From contig JAKSHZ010000020.1 in the NCBI GenBank assembly GCA_024399115.1, positions 1 through 32,135 on the forward strand: 32,135 bases of DNA, in the 5' to 3' direction. Positions 25,393 through 32,135 of this stretch are shown here, piece by piece (within the stretch, counting starts at the first letter, position 1; each line of letters opens with the position of its first letter). Below the pieces are notes generated by a model, which was given only the letters and a program-made list of their open reading frames with translations, had not been told where the DNA came from and did not search any database. Made by a program: the position numbers and the translations under genes. This DNA comes from Bacilli bacterium. Its GTDB lineage: Bacteria > Bacillota_I > Bacilli_A > RFN20 > CAG-826.

Positions 25393-25767
25393 TTACTTAA
25401 CTTCGACTTCAGCACCAGCAGCTTCAAGAGCTTTCTTGTGTTCTTCAGCTTCAACTGGAGAGATGTGTTCTTTAACTGCGACTGGAGCGCCGTCGACTAA
25501 TTTCTTAGCATCCATTAAGCCTAAGCCTGTGATAGCTTGGACTGCTTTGATGACTTGAACTTTTGATGCACCAGCACTCTTTAAAGTTAATGTAACTTCT
25601 GTTGGTCCTTTTGGAGCATCATCTTCTGCTGGAGCAGCAGCAACTGCGACTGGAGCAGCAGCTGTGACGCCGAATTCTTCTTCGACTGCTTTAACTAATT
25701 CGTTTAATTCAACGATTGTCATTTCTTTTAATGAAGCAATGATTTCTTCTTTTGTTAATTTTGCCAT
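25393..25767 (-). CDS. rplL: 50S ribosomal protein L7/L12
   Basis: The 124 aa stalk protein that recruits translation GTPases. N-terminal dimerisation domain ([21 protein letters not shown]), an alanine-rich hinge (about 35-50) and the C-terminal globular domain with [19 protein letters not shown] and [15 protein letters not shown]. Length is normal. GGAGGAAACAA site before the ATG. It is 22 bases behind rplJ, so L10 and L12 are co-expressed. Confidence 0.99.
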   Translation of the reverse strand: MAKLTKEEIIASLKEMTIVELNELVKAVEEEFGVTAAAPVAVAAAPAEDDAPKGPTEVTLTLKSAGASKVQVIKAVQAITGLGLMDAKKLVDGAPVAVKEHISPVEAEEHKKALEAAGAEVEVK

Positions 25768-25789
25768 GATTTGTTTCCTCCTATTGGCA

Positions 25790-26278
25790 TTAGTTTTTGT
25801 CCGCTACAGCCTTGACTGCGCAAGCGAAGGAACGAACAGGTGCTTGTAAGCACGATAAGAACATGGAAATAAGTCCATCTCTTCCAGGTAATTTAGCAAC
25901 TACCTTCATTTCATCAGCGTTGTTGAATTTGCCTTCAACGATACCGCCTTTGATTGAGAGAAGACCATCTGTCTTTTTAGAATACTTTGCAGCGATCTTA
26001 GCGCCAGCAACTGTGTCTTCAGAGAAGATGATTGCGTTAGGGCCACTTAAGATTTCATTTGCATCAGCATATCCGATTTCATTGAATGCTCTTTCGACGA
26101 GAGAGTTTTTGTAAACACATAATTCTGCGTTTTCTTTTCTAAGAGCACGTCTGATTTCTTCAAGTTGAGCAACTGTTAAGCCACGATATTCACAAACAAC
26201 GATTGTTGAAGCAGCTTTTGCTTTTTCAGCGACTTCTTTAACAACTAATTGTTTAGATTCTAATACAGCTTGATTCAT
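25790..26278 (-). CDS. rplJ: 50S ribosomal protein L10
   Basis: The 162 aa base of the ribosomal stalk, binding 23S rRNA and L7/L12 dimers. It shows the N-terminal [25 protein letters not shown] region and [10 protein letters not shown] typical of L10. The C-terminal helical part for L12 binding is fairly short. A perfect AAAAGGAGGTC ribosome binding site lies upstream. It is preceded by an L10 leader structure (26313-26388), which suggests feedback control by the L10-L12 complex. Confidence 0.98.
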   Translation of the reverse strand: MNQAVLESKQLVVKEVAEKAKAASTIVVCEYRGLTVAQLEEIRRALRKENAELCVYKNSLVERAFNEIGYADANEILSGPNAIIFSEDTVAGAKIAAKYSKKTDGLLSIKGGIVEGKFNNADEMKVVAKLPGRDGLISMFLSCLQAPVRSFACAVKAVADKN

Positions 26279-26312
26279 ATTCTTGACCTCCTTTTCCTTT
26301 TTTGAAAGTCTC

Positions 26313-26388
26313 CAATATACGGGTATATAAATACGCCTCGGTAACCTTATTAAGACTAACTTCGTCCGTTACTGTCTATGGTATATTG
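26313..26388 (-). promoter_or_regulatory. L10 leader (ribosomal protein autoregulation element)
   Basis: The 120-base gap between rplA and rplJ folds as an L10 leader. An outer stem CAATATAC/GTATATTG (26381-26388 with 26313-26320) is closed by 8 perfect pairs. Inside is a GTAAC/GTTAC stem with a GAC-GTC hairpin, and the ACCGAGG segment characteristic of L10-binding leaders. The L10-L12 complex binds such leaders and lowers rplJ-rplL expression. Confidence 0.8.
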
Positions 26389-26398
26389 TGATCTTTAA

Positions 26399-27085
26399 TT
26401 AGATTCTACCATTAAATGTGAATGGAATAGCTGGACCCATGGTAGTGTGGACAACAGCATTCTTGATGTAAACGCCTTTTACAGCAGCTGGTTTTGCTTT
26501 AACGATAGCTGCACATAATGCATCTAAGTTTTCAGCAATTTTGTTTGCATCGAAGCTGACACGAGCGATAGAGACATGCATATTTGCTTCTTTATCAACA
26601 CGGTATTCAACTTTACCAGCTTTGATTTCCTTAATAGCTTGAGCAATATTTGGGCTGACTGTTCCTGTCTTTGGGTTTGGCATTAAACCTTTAGGACCTA
26701 AGATACGAGCAGCTTTACCGATAATACCCATCATATTAGGTGTTGCAACGATGACGTCGAATTCGTACCAGTTTTGAGAAAGGATTTTATCAATCATTTC
26801 TGCTCCACCAACGAAGTCAGCACCAGCGTTTTTAGCATCTTCAGTTTTGTCAGTAATAGCTAAGACTTTTTTAGTTTTGCCATTTCCGTGTGGAAGGATG
26901 AGAGTTCCTCTGACTAATTGATCAGCTTGTTTTGGATCGACATTGAGTTTGAATGATGCATCGATTGTTGCATCGAATTTGACAGTTGATGTTTCTTTGA
27001 CTAATGCAGCAACTTCTTCAACTGTATAAACTTTGTTAGCTTCGATTTTGCTAGCAGCTGCAGTATATTTCTTACCTCTAACCAT
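26399..27085 (-). CDS. rplA: 50S ribosomal protein L1
   Basis: The 228 aa L1 protein, which binds the mobile L1 stalk of 23S rRNA and can repress its own operon. Typical features are VKFDATIDASFKLNVDPKQADQ, LPHGNGKTKKVLAI, GPKGLMPNPKTGTV and the C-terminal NAVVHTTMGPAIPF. Length is normal. The AGGAGAA ribosome binding site overlaps the rplK stop codon, and the genes are 11 bases apart. Confidence 0.99.
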   Translation of the reverse strand: MVRGKKYTAAASKIEANKVYTVEEVAALVKETSTVKFDATIDASFKLNVDPKQADQLVRGTLILPHGNGKTKKVLAITDKTEDAKNAGADFVGGAEMIDKILSQNWYEFDVIVATPNMMGIIGKAARILGPKGLMPNPKTGTVSPNIAQAIKEIKAGKVEYRVDKEANMHVSIARVSFDANKIAENLDALCAAIVKAKPAAVKGVYIKNAVVHTTMGPAIPFTFNGRI

Positions 27086-27096
27086 AGCAATTCTCC

Positions 27097-27507
27097 TTAG
27101 TCAACAATAGCAATGCCCATGTTTCTTGCACTGCCTTCAACGACTTTCATAGCTGCCTCAACGTCATTGCAGTTTAAGTCTGGTAACTTGTACTCAGCGA
27201 TTTCTCTTAATTGAGCACGAGTGATTGTTCCGACCTTACCTTTTGAAGCGAGGTTAGAACCTTTTGAGATGCCAGCAGCTTTCTTTAATAAGTTTGCAAC
27301 TGGGCTTGTTTTGATGACATAGTCGAATGACTTGTCTTCATATGCTGTAATTAATACTGGGACTGTTTCACCTTTTCTGTCTGCTGTTTTTGCGTTGTAG
27401 TCAGTACAGAATTTTGCCATGTTGATACCAGCACCAGCAAGTTTTGGACCTGGTTTAGCTTCGCCGCCAGGAAGTTCCATTTTTACAACTTTAGCGATTT
27501 TTTTCAC
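27097..27507 (-). CDS. rplK: 50S ribosomal protein L11
   Basis: The 136 aa L11 protein of the GTPase-associated centre. The N-terminal segment carries LPGGEAKPGPKLAGAGINMAKFC; the usual consensus reads ...PAPPVGPALG..G.NI..FC, so it is a little divergent. The C-terminal RNA-binding domain has GTITRAQLREIAEYKLPDLN and a GSARNMGI end. It uses a GTG start at 27507 with an AGGAGGAAAG ribosome binding site. It is the first gene of the operon; secE and nusG, often found just upstream, are absent here. Confidence 0.98.
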   Translation of the reverse strand: MKKIAKVVKMELPGGEAKPGPKLAGAGINMAKFCTDYNAKTADRKGETVPVLITAYEDKSFDYVIKTSPVANLLKKAAGISKGSNLASKGKVGTITRAQLREIAEYKLPDLNCNDVEAAMKVVEGSARNMGIAIVD

Positions 27508-27537
27508 TTGACTTTCCTCCTATTAGATTTGTCAGTG

Positions 27538-27608
27538 TCATGGTTTGTGAGTCATCGCGGCTCTCCCATGAAACTCTTCATATACGTGCGTACGCTCTCT
27601 CATAGCGT
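27538..27608 (-). promoter_or_regulatory. Structured leader of rplK, possible L1-binding site
   Basis: The 5' untranslated region of about 114 bases contains two hairpins. One is TCATGG/CCATGA (27538-27543 and 27566-27571) with an inner GAG/CTC pair and a GATGA-containing loop. The other is ACGCT/AGCGT (27592-27596 and 27604-27608). L1 represses rplK-rplA through such leaders in other bacteria, so an L1 site is plausible. I could not confirm the L1 consensus by eye. Confidence 0.4.
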
Positions 27609-27627
27609 GAGGACGATATGCTTGTAT

Positions 27628-27657
27628 ATGTTATCAAATATACGTGAGCGAATGCAA
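27628..27657 (-). promoter_or_regulatory. Promoter of the rplK-rpoC operon
   Basis: On the minus strand, TTGCAT -35 (27652-27657), 18 nt spacer and TAACAT -10 (27628-27633) preceded by TGA, an extended -10. Start near 27621. A second TATAAT (27673-27678) upstream lacks a good -35. The rest of the 311-base gap between rplK and the DUF898-like gene holds the rplK leader and a terminator; I see no gene in it. Confidence 0.6.
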
Positions 27658-27770
27658 ATACTTTTTTACATTATTATATAAAAGCGGGAAACCTAACACT
27701 CCGGAAATAGACAAAAATTTCAAACGAAAACTAGGTAGAAAAATACGACATTGAATTCGAGAAATTTTTG

Positions 27771-27797
27771 CAAAATAAAAGAGAGTCAAAGACTCTC
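27771..27797 (-). terminator. Terminator of the zinc-ribbon DUF898-like gene
   Basis: Stem GAGAGTC/GACTCTC (27781-27787 and 27791-27797) with a 3-base loop, followed on the minus strand by TTTTATTTT. Confidence 0.9.
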
Positions 27798-27818
27798 ATT
27801 TAGTTTTGTGATTTTTGA

Positions 27819-28436
27819 TTAAACTTTCTCTCCACTTGAAGTCAAGAAATGAGTGTGCATTGCCTTCCATTTTTTGAGGTTACTTGAGAGAGTTGGGAAA
27901 TATAAGAAAACTGTTAAAATTGTGAGGACAAACCACAAAAGGAAACGTCCAAATAATTGACTTCCTTTGCCATCGAAACATAATCTTCTACCGTTGATAA
28001 CTGTGTGTTTTGCTTCATAACGATACTTCATACACATGATCCAAGGATAAGCTAAAAACGCTGTTCCGAGAGTTAAAATTAACTGCATTAAACCATAGCC
28101 AAATTTAGAGGCTGCTTTGCCATCATAGAAGCTTTTTCCTTCCTCCATAACCATCTTTTCGAAATGTTCTGGAGCCTTCATGATTTCTTCTTTTTTGTTT
28201 TCTTCAGCACCAGCGCCGACGTTTTCGTATTGTTCTTCATCAAAGATTGAATCTGGATGGAAAACAACGTCACTGCCATGGAAATTAAACTTAGGGCCGA
28301 CTGACGCTACTTCCTTTTGAATTTCTTCTTCGATTGTGACTGTTTGACGATATTTCATCAATGCACCACAGTGTGGACATGTTGCTGATTCTCCTTCAAA
28401 GAATTCACCGCATTTTGGACAACGATATTTTTTCAT
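27819..28436 (-). CDS. Zinc-ribbon membrane protein, DUF898-like
   Basis: A 205 aa protein of unknown function. It opens with a zinc ribbon (Cys6, Cys9, Cys20, Cys23 in CPKCG and CPHCG), followed by an acidic linker of about 85 residues. Then come two membrane segments at about 113-135 and 161-182. Between them lies KYRYEAKHTVINGRRLCFDGKGSQLFGRFL, similar to the repeated element of DUF898 (YjgN-like) membrane proteins, here apparently present once. The zinc ribbon is probably cytoplasmic. An AGGAGA site precedes the ATG. The -10 box of its promoter lies within a strong inverted repeat (28449-28482), which suggests regulation. It is 93 bases behind the large surface protein gene. Confidence 0.75.
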   Translation of the reverse strand: MKKYRCPKCGEFFEGESATCPHCGALMKYRQTVTIEEEIQKEVASVGPKFNFHGSDVVFHPDSIFDEEQYENVGAGAEENKKEEIMKAPEHFEKMVMEEGKSFYDGKAASKFGYGLMQLILTLGTAFLAYPWIMCMKYRYEAKHTVINGRRLCFDGKGSQLFGRFLLWFVLTILTVFLYFPTLSSNLKKWKAMHTHFLTSSGEKV

Positions 28437-28448
28437 ATTTCTCCTTTT

Positions 28449-28482
28449 GTTATCTAATTATACCCGGAATTTATTAGATAAC
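28449..28482 (-). promoter_or_regulatory. Promoter -10 inside a perfect 10-bp inverted repeat
   Basis: GTTATCTAAT (28449-28458) and ATTAGATAAC (28473-28482) are perfect inverted repeats 14 bases apart. On the minus strand a perfect TATAAT (28457-28462) overlaps one arm, with the start near 28450, about 13 bases before the ATG. The -35 is poor, so an activator or repressor site is possible. As RNA from an upstream start it could also form a hairpin. Confidence 0.55.
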
Positions 28483-28529
28483 TATTATTTCCCCGGGCTA
28501 TATCCTTTATTTATATAATTTAAGCCTTT

Positions 28530-31500
28530 CTAGAGCTCCAATTCCTCGAAAACGCAAGTTGCATAGTGTTCAATAATTTCAATCTCGTAGTTGTCTAATA
28601 ACGAATTGCCTCTACTATCAACAATATTAAGCATTCTTAGAGTAGGAACCATTAAATAGACTCTTCCGTCTTCAAGATCACGCTCGTTAATCAAATTATA
28701 AGATTTAGTACTGCTACTATAATTAACATCATTAATTCTTAAGATGTCTCCTGAGATAAGACCAGAGACTTTAAGTCTTTCGTCAATATCAGCTTCATAA
28801 ATCTCTCCATCGAAAGTTAAAACGTAGAAATGATCTTTTGCATCACCGGTTAAAGAAGTCATTCTTGATGAAATAGTTAACTTCTTAGGAGTGATTGTGA
28901 ATGTGTAAGTTCTACCGATGTCATCACATTGAATTAAACTACTATCTAGCAATTCACCATTTGCTTTGTAGACAGAGATATACTCAGGTCTAATAACTAC
29001 TTGATGTTGACCGACTGAGATTAAGTCTAATTCATTATTAGGATCGATGTTGACTCTAACGCTATAGTCACCAGCACCCTTAACTGAGATAAATCCACTA
29101 CTCTTAACGTTAGTGTTTGGATCCATATTAATTGTGACGGATGTATTTGTGACTTTCTTACCTGCATATTCAAAGATATTAAATCCTTTACCTTCTAAGA
29201 ATGTAATTTGAGGTTTAGTGACTCTTAGGATAGGGCTAGAAGCACCATATTCACTATAAACATTAATGTCATACGAACTTGAAACATCACCATTAGGGTT
29301 TGTAGCAGTAACAGCGTCGCTTGCTAATAACTTGATGTCATAGATTCTTGTTTCACTTCCGTTATAGTGATATCTGAATGCACCAACAACACCTGAGTCT
29401 AAGTAATCAATAAAGTCTTGGTTAACATAGTAATCAACAAGCTTATTATCAAATGTTGTATTTGTAATCTTGAGGTCATTAGTTGCAGTCGTAAAGTCAG
29501 TTCCCGCAATAGTAGAAACATAATTAGAAGTTAATGTAATAGATTTAGGTTTAATATTAAGTATGTAGGTTACATCTTCGAAAATATATGAATCGGTAAT
29601 ATTAAACTTACCAAGATATTTTTCTCCATCATAATCTTCACTATAAACTTCATAGTTGATGCCTAGATATTCACCATTATCATCAACATATTTAATTCGT
29701 GGAGCGTTGATGTTCATACTCTCAACAGTATCATTTGTTGGTTTAGATCCACGATAAATTACCTTATTAATTTGGCCAGAAGTGAAGATCTCATTAAATG
29801 TATGATTATTATCGTCAAAGACAAATGAAATTTCTACCGTGCTTGAAGCATCCGTTTTCTTAGTAAGTTCAATCACTTGTCCGTCGACAATATATTCACC
29901 TGTAGCAAGATACTCAACTTCGTATGGACGGATACATACGCTCCATGCATCCCATCTTTGTTCTGCTGTTCCGTAGTCTAAATAGTTAGCAGATAAATCA
30001 TAGTTTACTAAGAATGAAACAAGCTCATAAGTTGTGTAATTTCTTTCTCCACCAACATCAGATTTTATTGGCGAATAAACAAAAGTATTTTGAGGGTCTA
30101 AGAAGATATCTACATATAATAATGCATCAGTGTTGTTATCCTTAATGACATACTTAGCTCTACCATCACCGCTCATTGTGTCAGGTAACTTATAGAAATT
30201 GTCACCATATGCTAAAGTTGAATAGCTTGTATCAATATCATAACTATTCCAATCGATCGCTACACCATCATAATCTTTATAATAAAGCTTATCTGTATAG
30301 TTAAATTCACCATCACCTTGTGGGTTAAAAGTAAACTTTAATGGTCTCTTAGTAATTTCATATGTGTAATAATATTCAACAAAGTCAAAGTTATCGGCTG
30401 CGTTGCCTCCTGCATTAGTAAAATACTTACTTGAGTAAGACGAAGTATAGTATTCAGGTGAAACAATATAGTCAGCTCCGCCAGGTAAAGCAACATCAGA
30501 AACATTCCTTACAATATCAGAATAAGAAAGCTTTTGAGCGTTAGGGTTGCTTGAATCAGCTTTATTAATAACTTTAAAACCACCATAGATGCCGAAATTA
30601 TCTTTTAGGTATTGATTTAAAGCGTTTAACTTATCGCCTTCGAAAATGCTATTGAAAGAGTGAATCTTTCCATCATAAACAAACTCAAATTCGCTTTGAT
30701 TGAATAATTCAATATCAACAATTGCTTTTTCAATACGTAACTTATAGTGATCAAATAAGTTGAAGAAACAATAATAGTAAGAAGCATTAACTTTTTCTCC
30801 AGTCAAATTACTTACGATGCTAATAGAATTGTAATCGATATACTCGACATTCAAACTACTATTTATGGTTTCATTAACTATTAAAGCTTGTCTATCATTT
30901 ATCTTAAAACTTATTGTGAATTCACCAACAGTAAGTGTGTAATATTCTCCATTTTTAACTGGAACATAAAGACTATCCGTATCAATGCCTAATTCTGGAG
31001 TAGAACCATAGATATAGAATCTATTAGTGCCGTGATATTCTCCATCGAAGAACACACTAATTTCTTTCGCGGTTGCTTGTGAATATCCTGTTTTAAGGAA
31101 TGTGTCATGACTTTCAACATAAGGAACAAATTCTCCACTAGAATTTTTTCTGATTGCTTCATAATAATCCTCTGAAATAACATTGTAGTTATAGTGAGAA
31201 ACTTTCCAATTAACATTTCTATTTACAAAGTTGAAATTACTATTATCGACATTGATATAACGTCCTAGTGAATTATCAAAATATCCTAGTCTTAAGTTAG
31301 TATTTTCAATTGGTTTAGCTTCTGAATCTTCTTTAGTTTTAAAAGTGTAGGACTCACCATTTCTTGTTTCGCCTAATAATAAAACTGTTCCAGAAGGATA
31401 TCCTCCAGCAAATAAGAATTCATCAGCAAATTGTTCTCTTGTCATGTACTGAGCGCCTGTAAGGCTATTTGCACCGACAACAGTAGTAATTTGTCCATCA

Positions 31501-32135
31501 ATATATCCTTCATTCAATGAGTGGCTAGTGTTATCAAAATAGAAGTCTAAATATTCAGTAGGAATATCAACAGAAACTTCTGCAGATCTAATTCTTAATG
31601 TATATGATGTTTGATTTAAAACCATGTTTGTTGAGCTAACAACAACTCCACGATCGAGAACTTCCGTTGTCGGAGGTACGAACATGTATGGTAATGATTC
31701 AACATTTTGAAGAGTTCTAGTTCTAGAATCTGTTAATACCTCAGAATTAAATTCAATTGGACCAATTTCAAAGAAATCACGAACTTGATCAAATACAGAA
31801 ACTTCCACAGTTCCATATGGATTATACATAGTAGTTAAATATTGGACTTGTCCATAAATATCCTTATATGAAATTGTGTACTCATATAATGAGTACTTTG
31901 TAGTGTCATACACCATTTCAATGATGCCATCGTTTAAATATCCTTCAGCAATTAAATCATCTAACTTGGTGTAATATTCATTGATCTCAAGTCTTAAGAT
32001 TTGAATTGTATATTGTTTAAATGCACCAATATTGTAGCAATCTGTAACAACTTCACCATTTGCGTTAGTAATGATTACGTGAGATAAAGCTGTGCTATAT
32101 GTTCCGACATCCTTCATTAAAGGAGAAGTTCCACT
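28530..32135 (-). CDS. Large repetitive surface protein, MBG/Ig-like repeats (partial, N-terminus outside)
   Basis: The reading frame is open to the window edge, so the first Met seen (32117) is internal and the 5' end, including any signal peptide, is missing. About 1200 residues are visible. They are rich in Tyr, Asn, Asp and Ser, low in Lys, and built of degenerate beta-strand repeats. Each repeat tends to start with Y-x-L-R-I or I-x-P-x-x-I and later has a hallmark such as FVYDGKIHSFNS (about 30650-30690), FVFDDNNHTFNE (about 29790-29832) or FYFDNTSHSLNE (about 31507-31543). DVGTYSTALSH and DCYNI, SSYDI, DNYEI endings resemble MBG-type repeats of secreted Gram-positive proteins. The C-terminus (EHYATCVFEELEL) has no LPXTG, membrane anchor or SLH domain. 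Probably a secreted or surface adhesin-like protein; attachment is unexplained. Confidence 0.7.
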   Translation of the reverse strand, partial: SGTSPLMKDVGTYSTALSHVIITNANGEVVTDCYNIGAFKQYTIQILRLEINEYYTKLDDLIAEGYLNDGIIEMVYDTTKYSLYEYTISYKDIYGQVQYLTTMYNPYGTVEVSVFDQVRDFFEIGPIEFNSEVLTDSRTRTLQNVESLPYMFVPPTTEVLDRGVVVSSTNMVLNQTSYTLRIRSAEVSVDIPTEYLDFYFDNTSHSLNEGYIDGQITTVVGANSLTGAQYMTREQFADEFLFAGGYPSGTVLLLGETRNGESYTFKTKEDSEAKPIENTNLRLGYFDNSLGRYINVDNSNFNFVNRNVNWKVSHYNYNVISEDYYEAIRKNSSGEFVPYVESHDTFLKTGYSQATAKEISVFFDGEYHGTNRFYIYGSTPELGIDTDSLYVPVKNGEYYTLTVGEFTISFKINDRQALIVNETINSSLNVEYIDYNSISIVSNLTGEKVNASYYYCFFNLFDHYKLRIEKAIVDIELFNQSEFEFVYDGKIHSFNSIFEGDKLNALNQYLKDNFGIYGGFKVINKADSSNPNAQKLSYSDIVRNVSDVALPGGADYIVSPEYYTSSYSSKYFTNAGGNAADNFDFVEYYYTYEITKRPLKFTFNPQGDGEFNYTDKLYYKDYDGVAIDWNSYDIDTSYSTLAYGDNFYKLPDTMSGDGRAKYVIKDNNTDALLYVDIFLDPQNTFVYSPIKSDVGGERNYTTYELVSFLVNYDLSANYLDYGTAEQRWDAWSVCIRPYEVEYLATGEYIVDGQVIELTKKTDASSTVEISFVFDDNNHTFNEIFTSGQINKVIYRGSKPTNDTVESMNINAPRIKYVDDNGEYLGINYEVYSEDYDGEKYLGKFNITDSYIFEDVTYILNIKPKSITLTSNYVSTIAGTDFTTATNDLKITNTTFDNKLVDYYVNQDFIDYLDSGVVGAFRYHYNGSETRIYDIKLLASDAVTATNPNGDVSSSYDINVYSEYGASSPILRVTKPQITFLEGKGFNIFEYAGKKVTNTSVTINMDPNTNVKSSGFISVKGAGDYSVRVNIDPNNELDLISVGQHQVVIRPEYISVYKANGELLDSSLIQCDDIGRTYTFTITPKKLTISSRMTSLTGDAKDHFYVLTFDGEIYEADIDERLKVSGLISGDILRINDVNYSSSTKSYNLINERDLEDGRVYLMVPTLRMLNIVDSRGNSLLDNYEIEIIEHYATCVFEELEL

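Noticed and set aside
27508..27818. secE or nusG upstream of rplK
   Set aside because: No reading frame of either kind exists on either strand; the gap holds a promoter, leader and terminator.
1..32135. CRISPR array, insertion sequence or prophage
   Set aside because: No regularly spaced direct repeats, transposase, integrase or phage structural genes were seen.

Overview
The window looks like chromosome from a low-GC, Gram-positive-type bacterium of the Bacilli/Mollicutes branch, probably an uncultured gut lineage near RF39 or Erysipelotrichia. The clues are AT-rich codon use, strong AGGAGG-type ribosome binding sites, the rplK-rplA-rplJ-rplL-ybxB-rpoB-rpoC order known from Firmicutes, an RpoB asparagine typical of rifampicin-insensitive Mollicutes, and lipid genes without a visible fatty-acid synthesis set. 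All 25 recognised genes, including one remnant, end in TAA (17) or TAG (8) and none in TGA, yet tryptophan appears to be encoded only by TGG. No rRNA genes, insertion sequences, prophage genes or CRISPR arrays were seen.

Layout. 1-8.4 kb: a C69 dipeptidase (-), a tRNA-Leu(GAG) unit (+), a GNAT acetyltransferase (+), a gpmI plus M3 oligoendopeptidase operon (-), then a HAD phosphatase, an S1-domain protein and glucose-6-phosphate isomerase (+). 8.4-8.9 kb: a five-gene tRNA operon (Val, Tyr, Gln, Lys, Leu). 8.9-10.8 kb: a diacylglycerol-kinase-family gene and plsC under a near-consensus promoter. 10.8-13.6 kb: a truncated choline-kinase-like remnant joined to a two-TM membrane protein and a LemA protein. 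13.6-14.7 kb: an accessory-looking stretch with a DUF3800 gene, a structured RNA leader, strong dyads, and a tRNA-Lys(CTT) followed by an inverted partial copy of itself. 14.7-17.1 kb: plsX, a GNAT-like protein and an acyl carrier protein (-). 17.2-27.7 kb: the ribosomal protein and RNA polymerase operon (-) with an L10 leader. 27.8-32.1 kb: a zinc-ribbon DUF898-like membrane protein and the 3' part of a large repetitive surface protein running off the window edge (-).

How the genes fit together. GpmI and Pgi are central glycolysis. The M3 and C69 peptidases suggest a peptide-scavenging life. PlsX, ACP, PlsC and the lipid kinase point to phospholipid synthesis and recycling.

The two most unusual signals are: (1) a candidate structured RNA of about 130 nt directly upstream of a DUF3800 RNase H-like gene, with its own promoter and a terminator-like hairpin before the ribosome binding site; and (2) inverted partial copies of tRNA sequence lying directly behind the terminators of two separate tRNA units.
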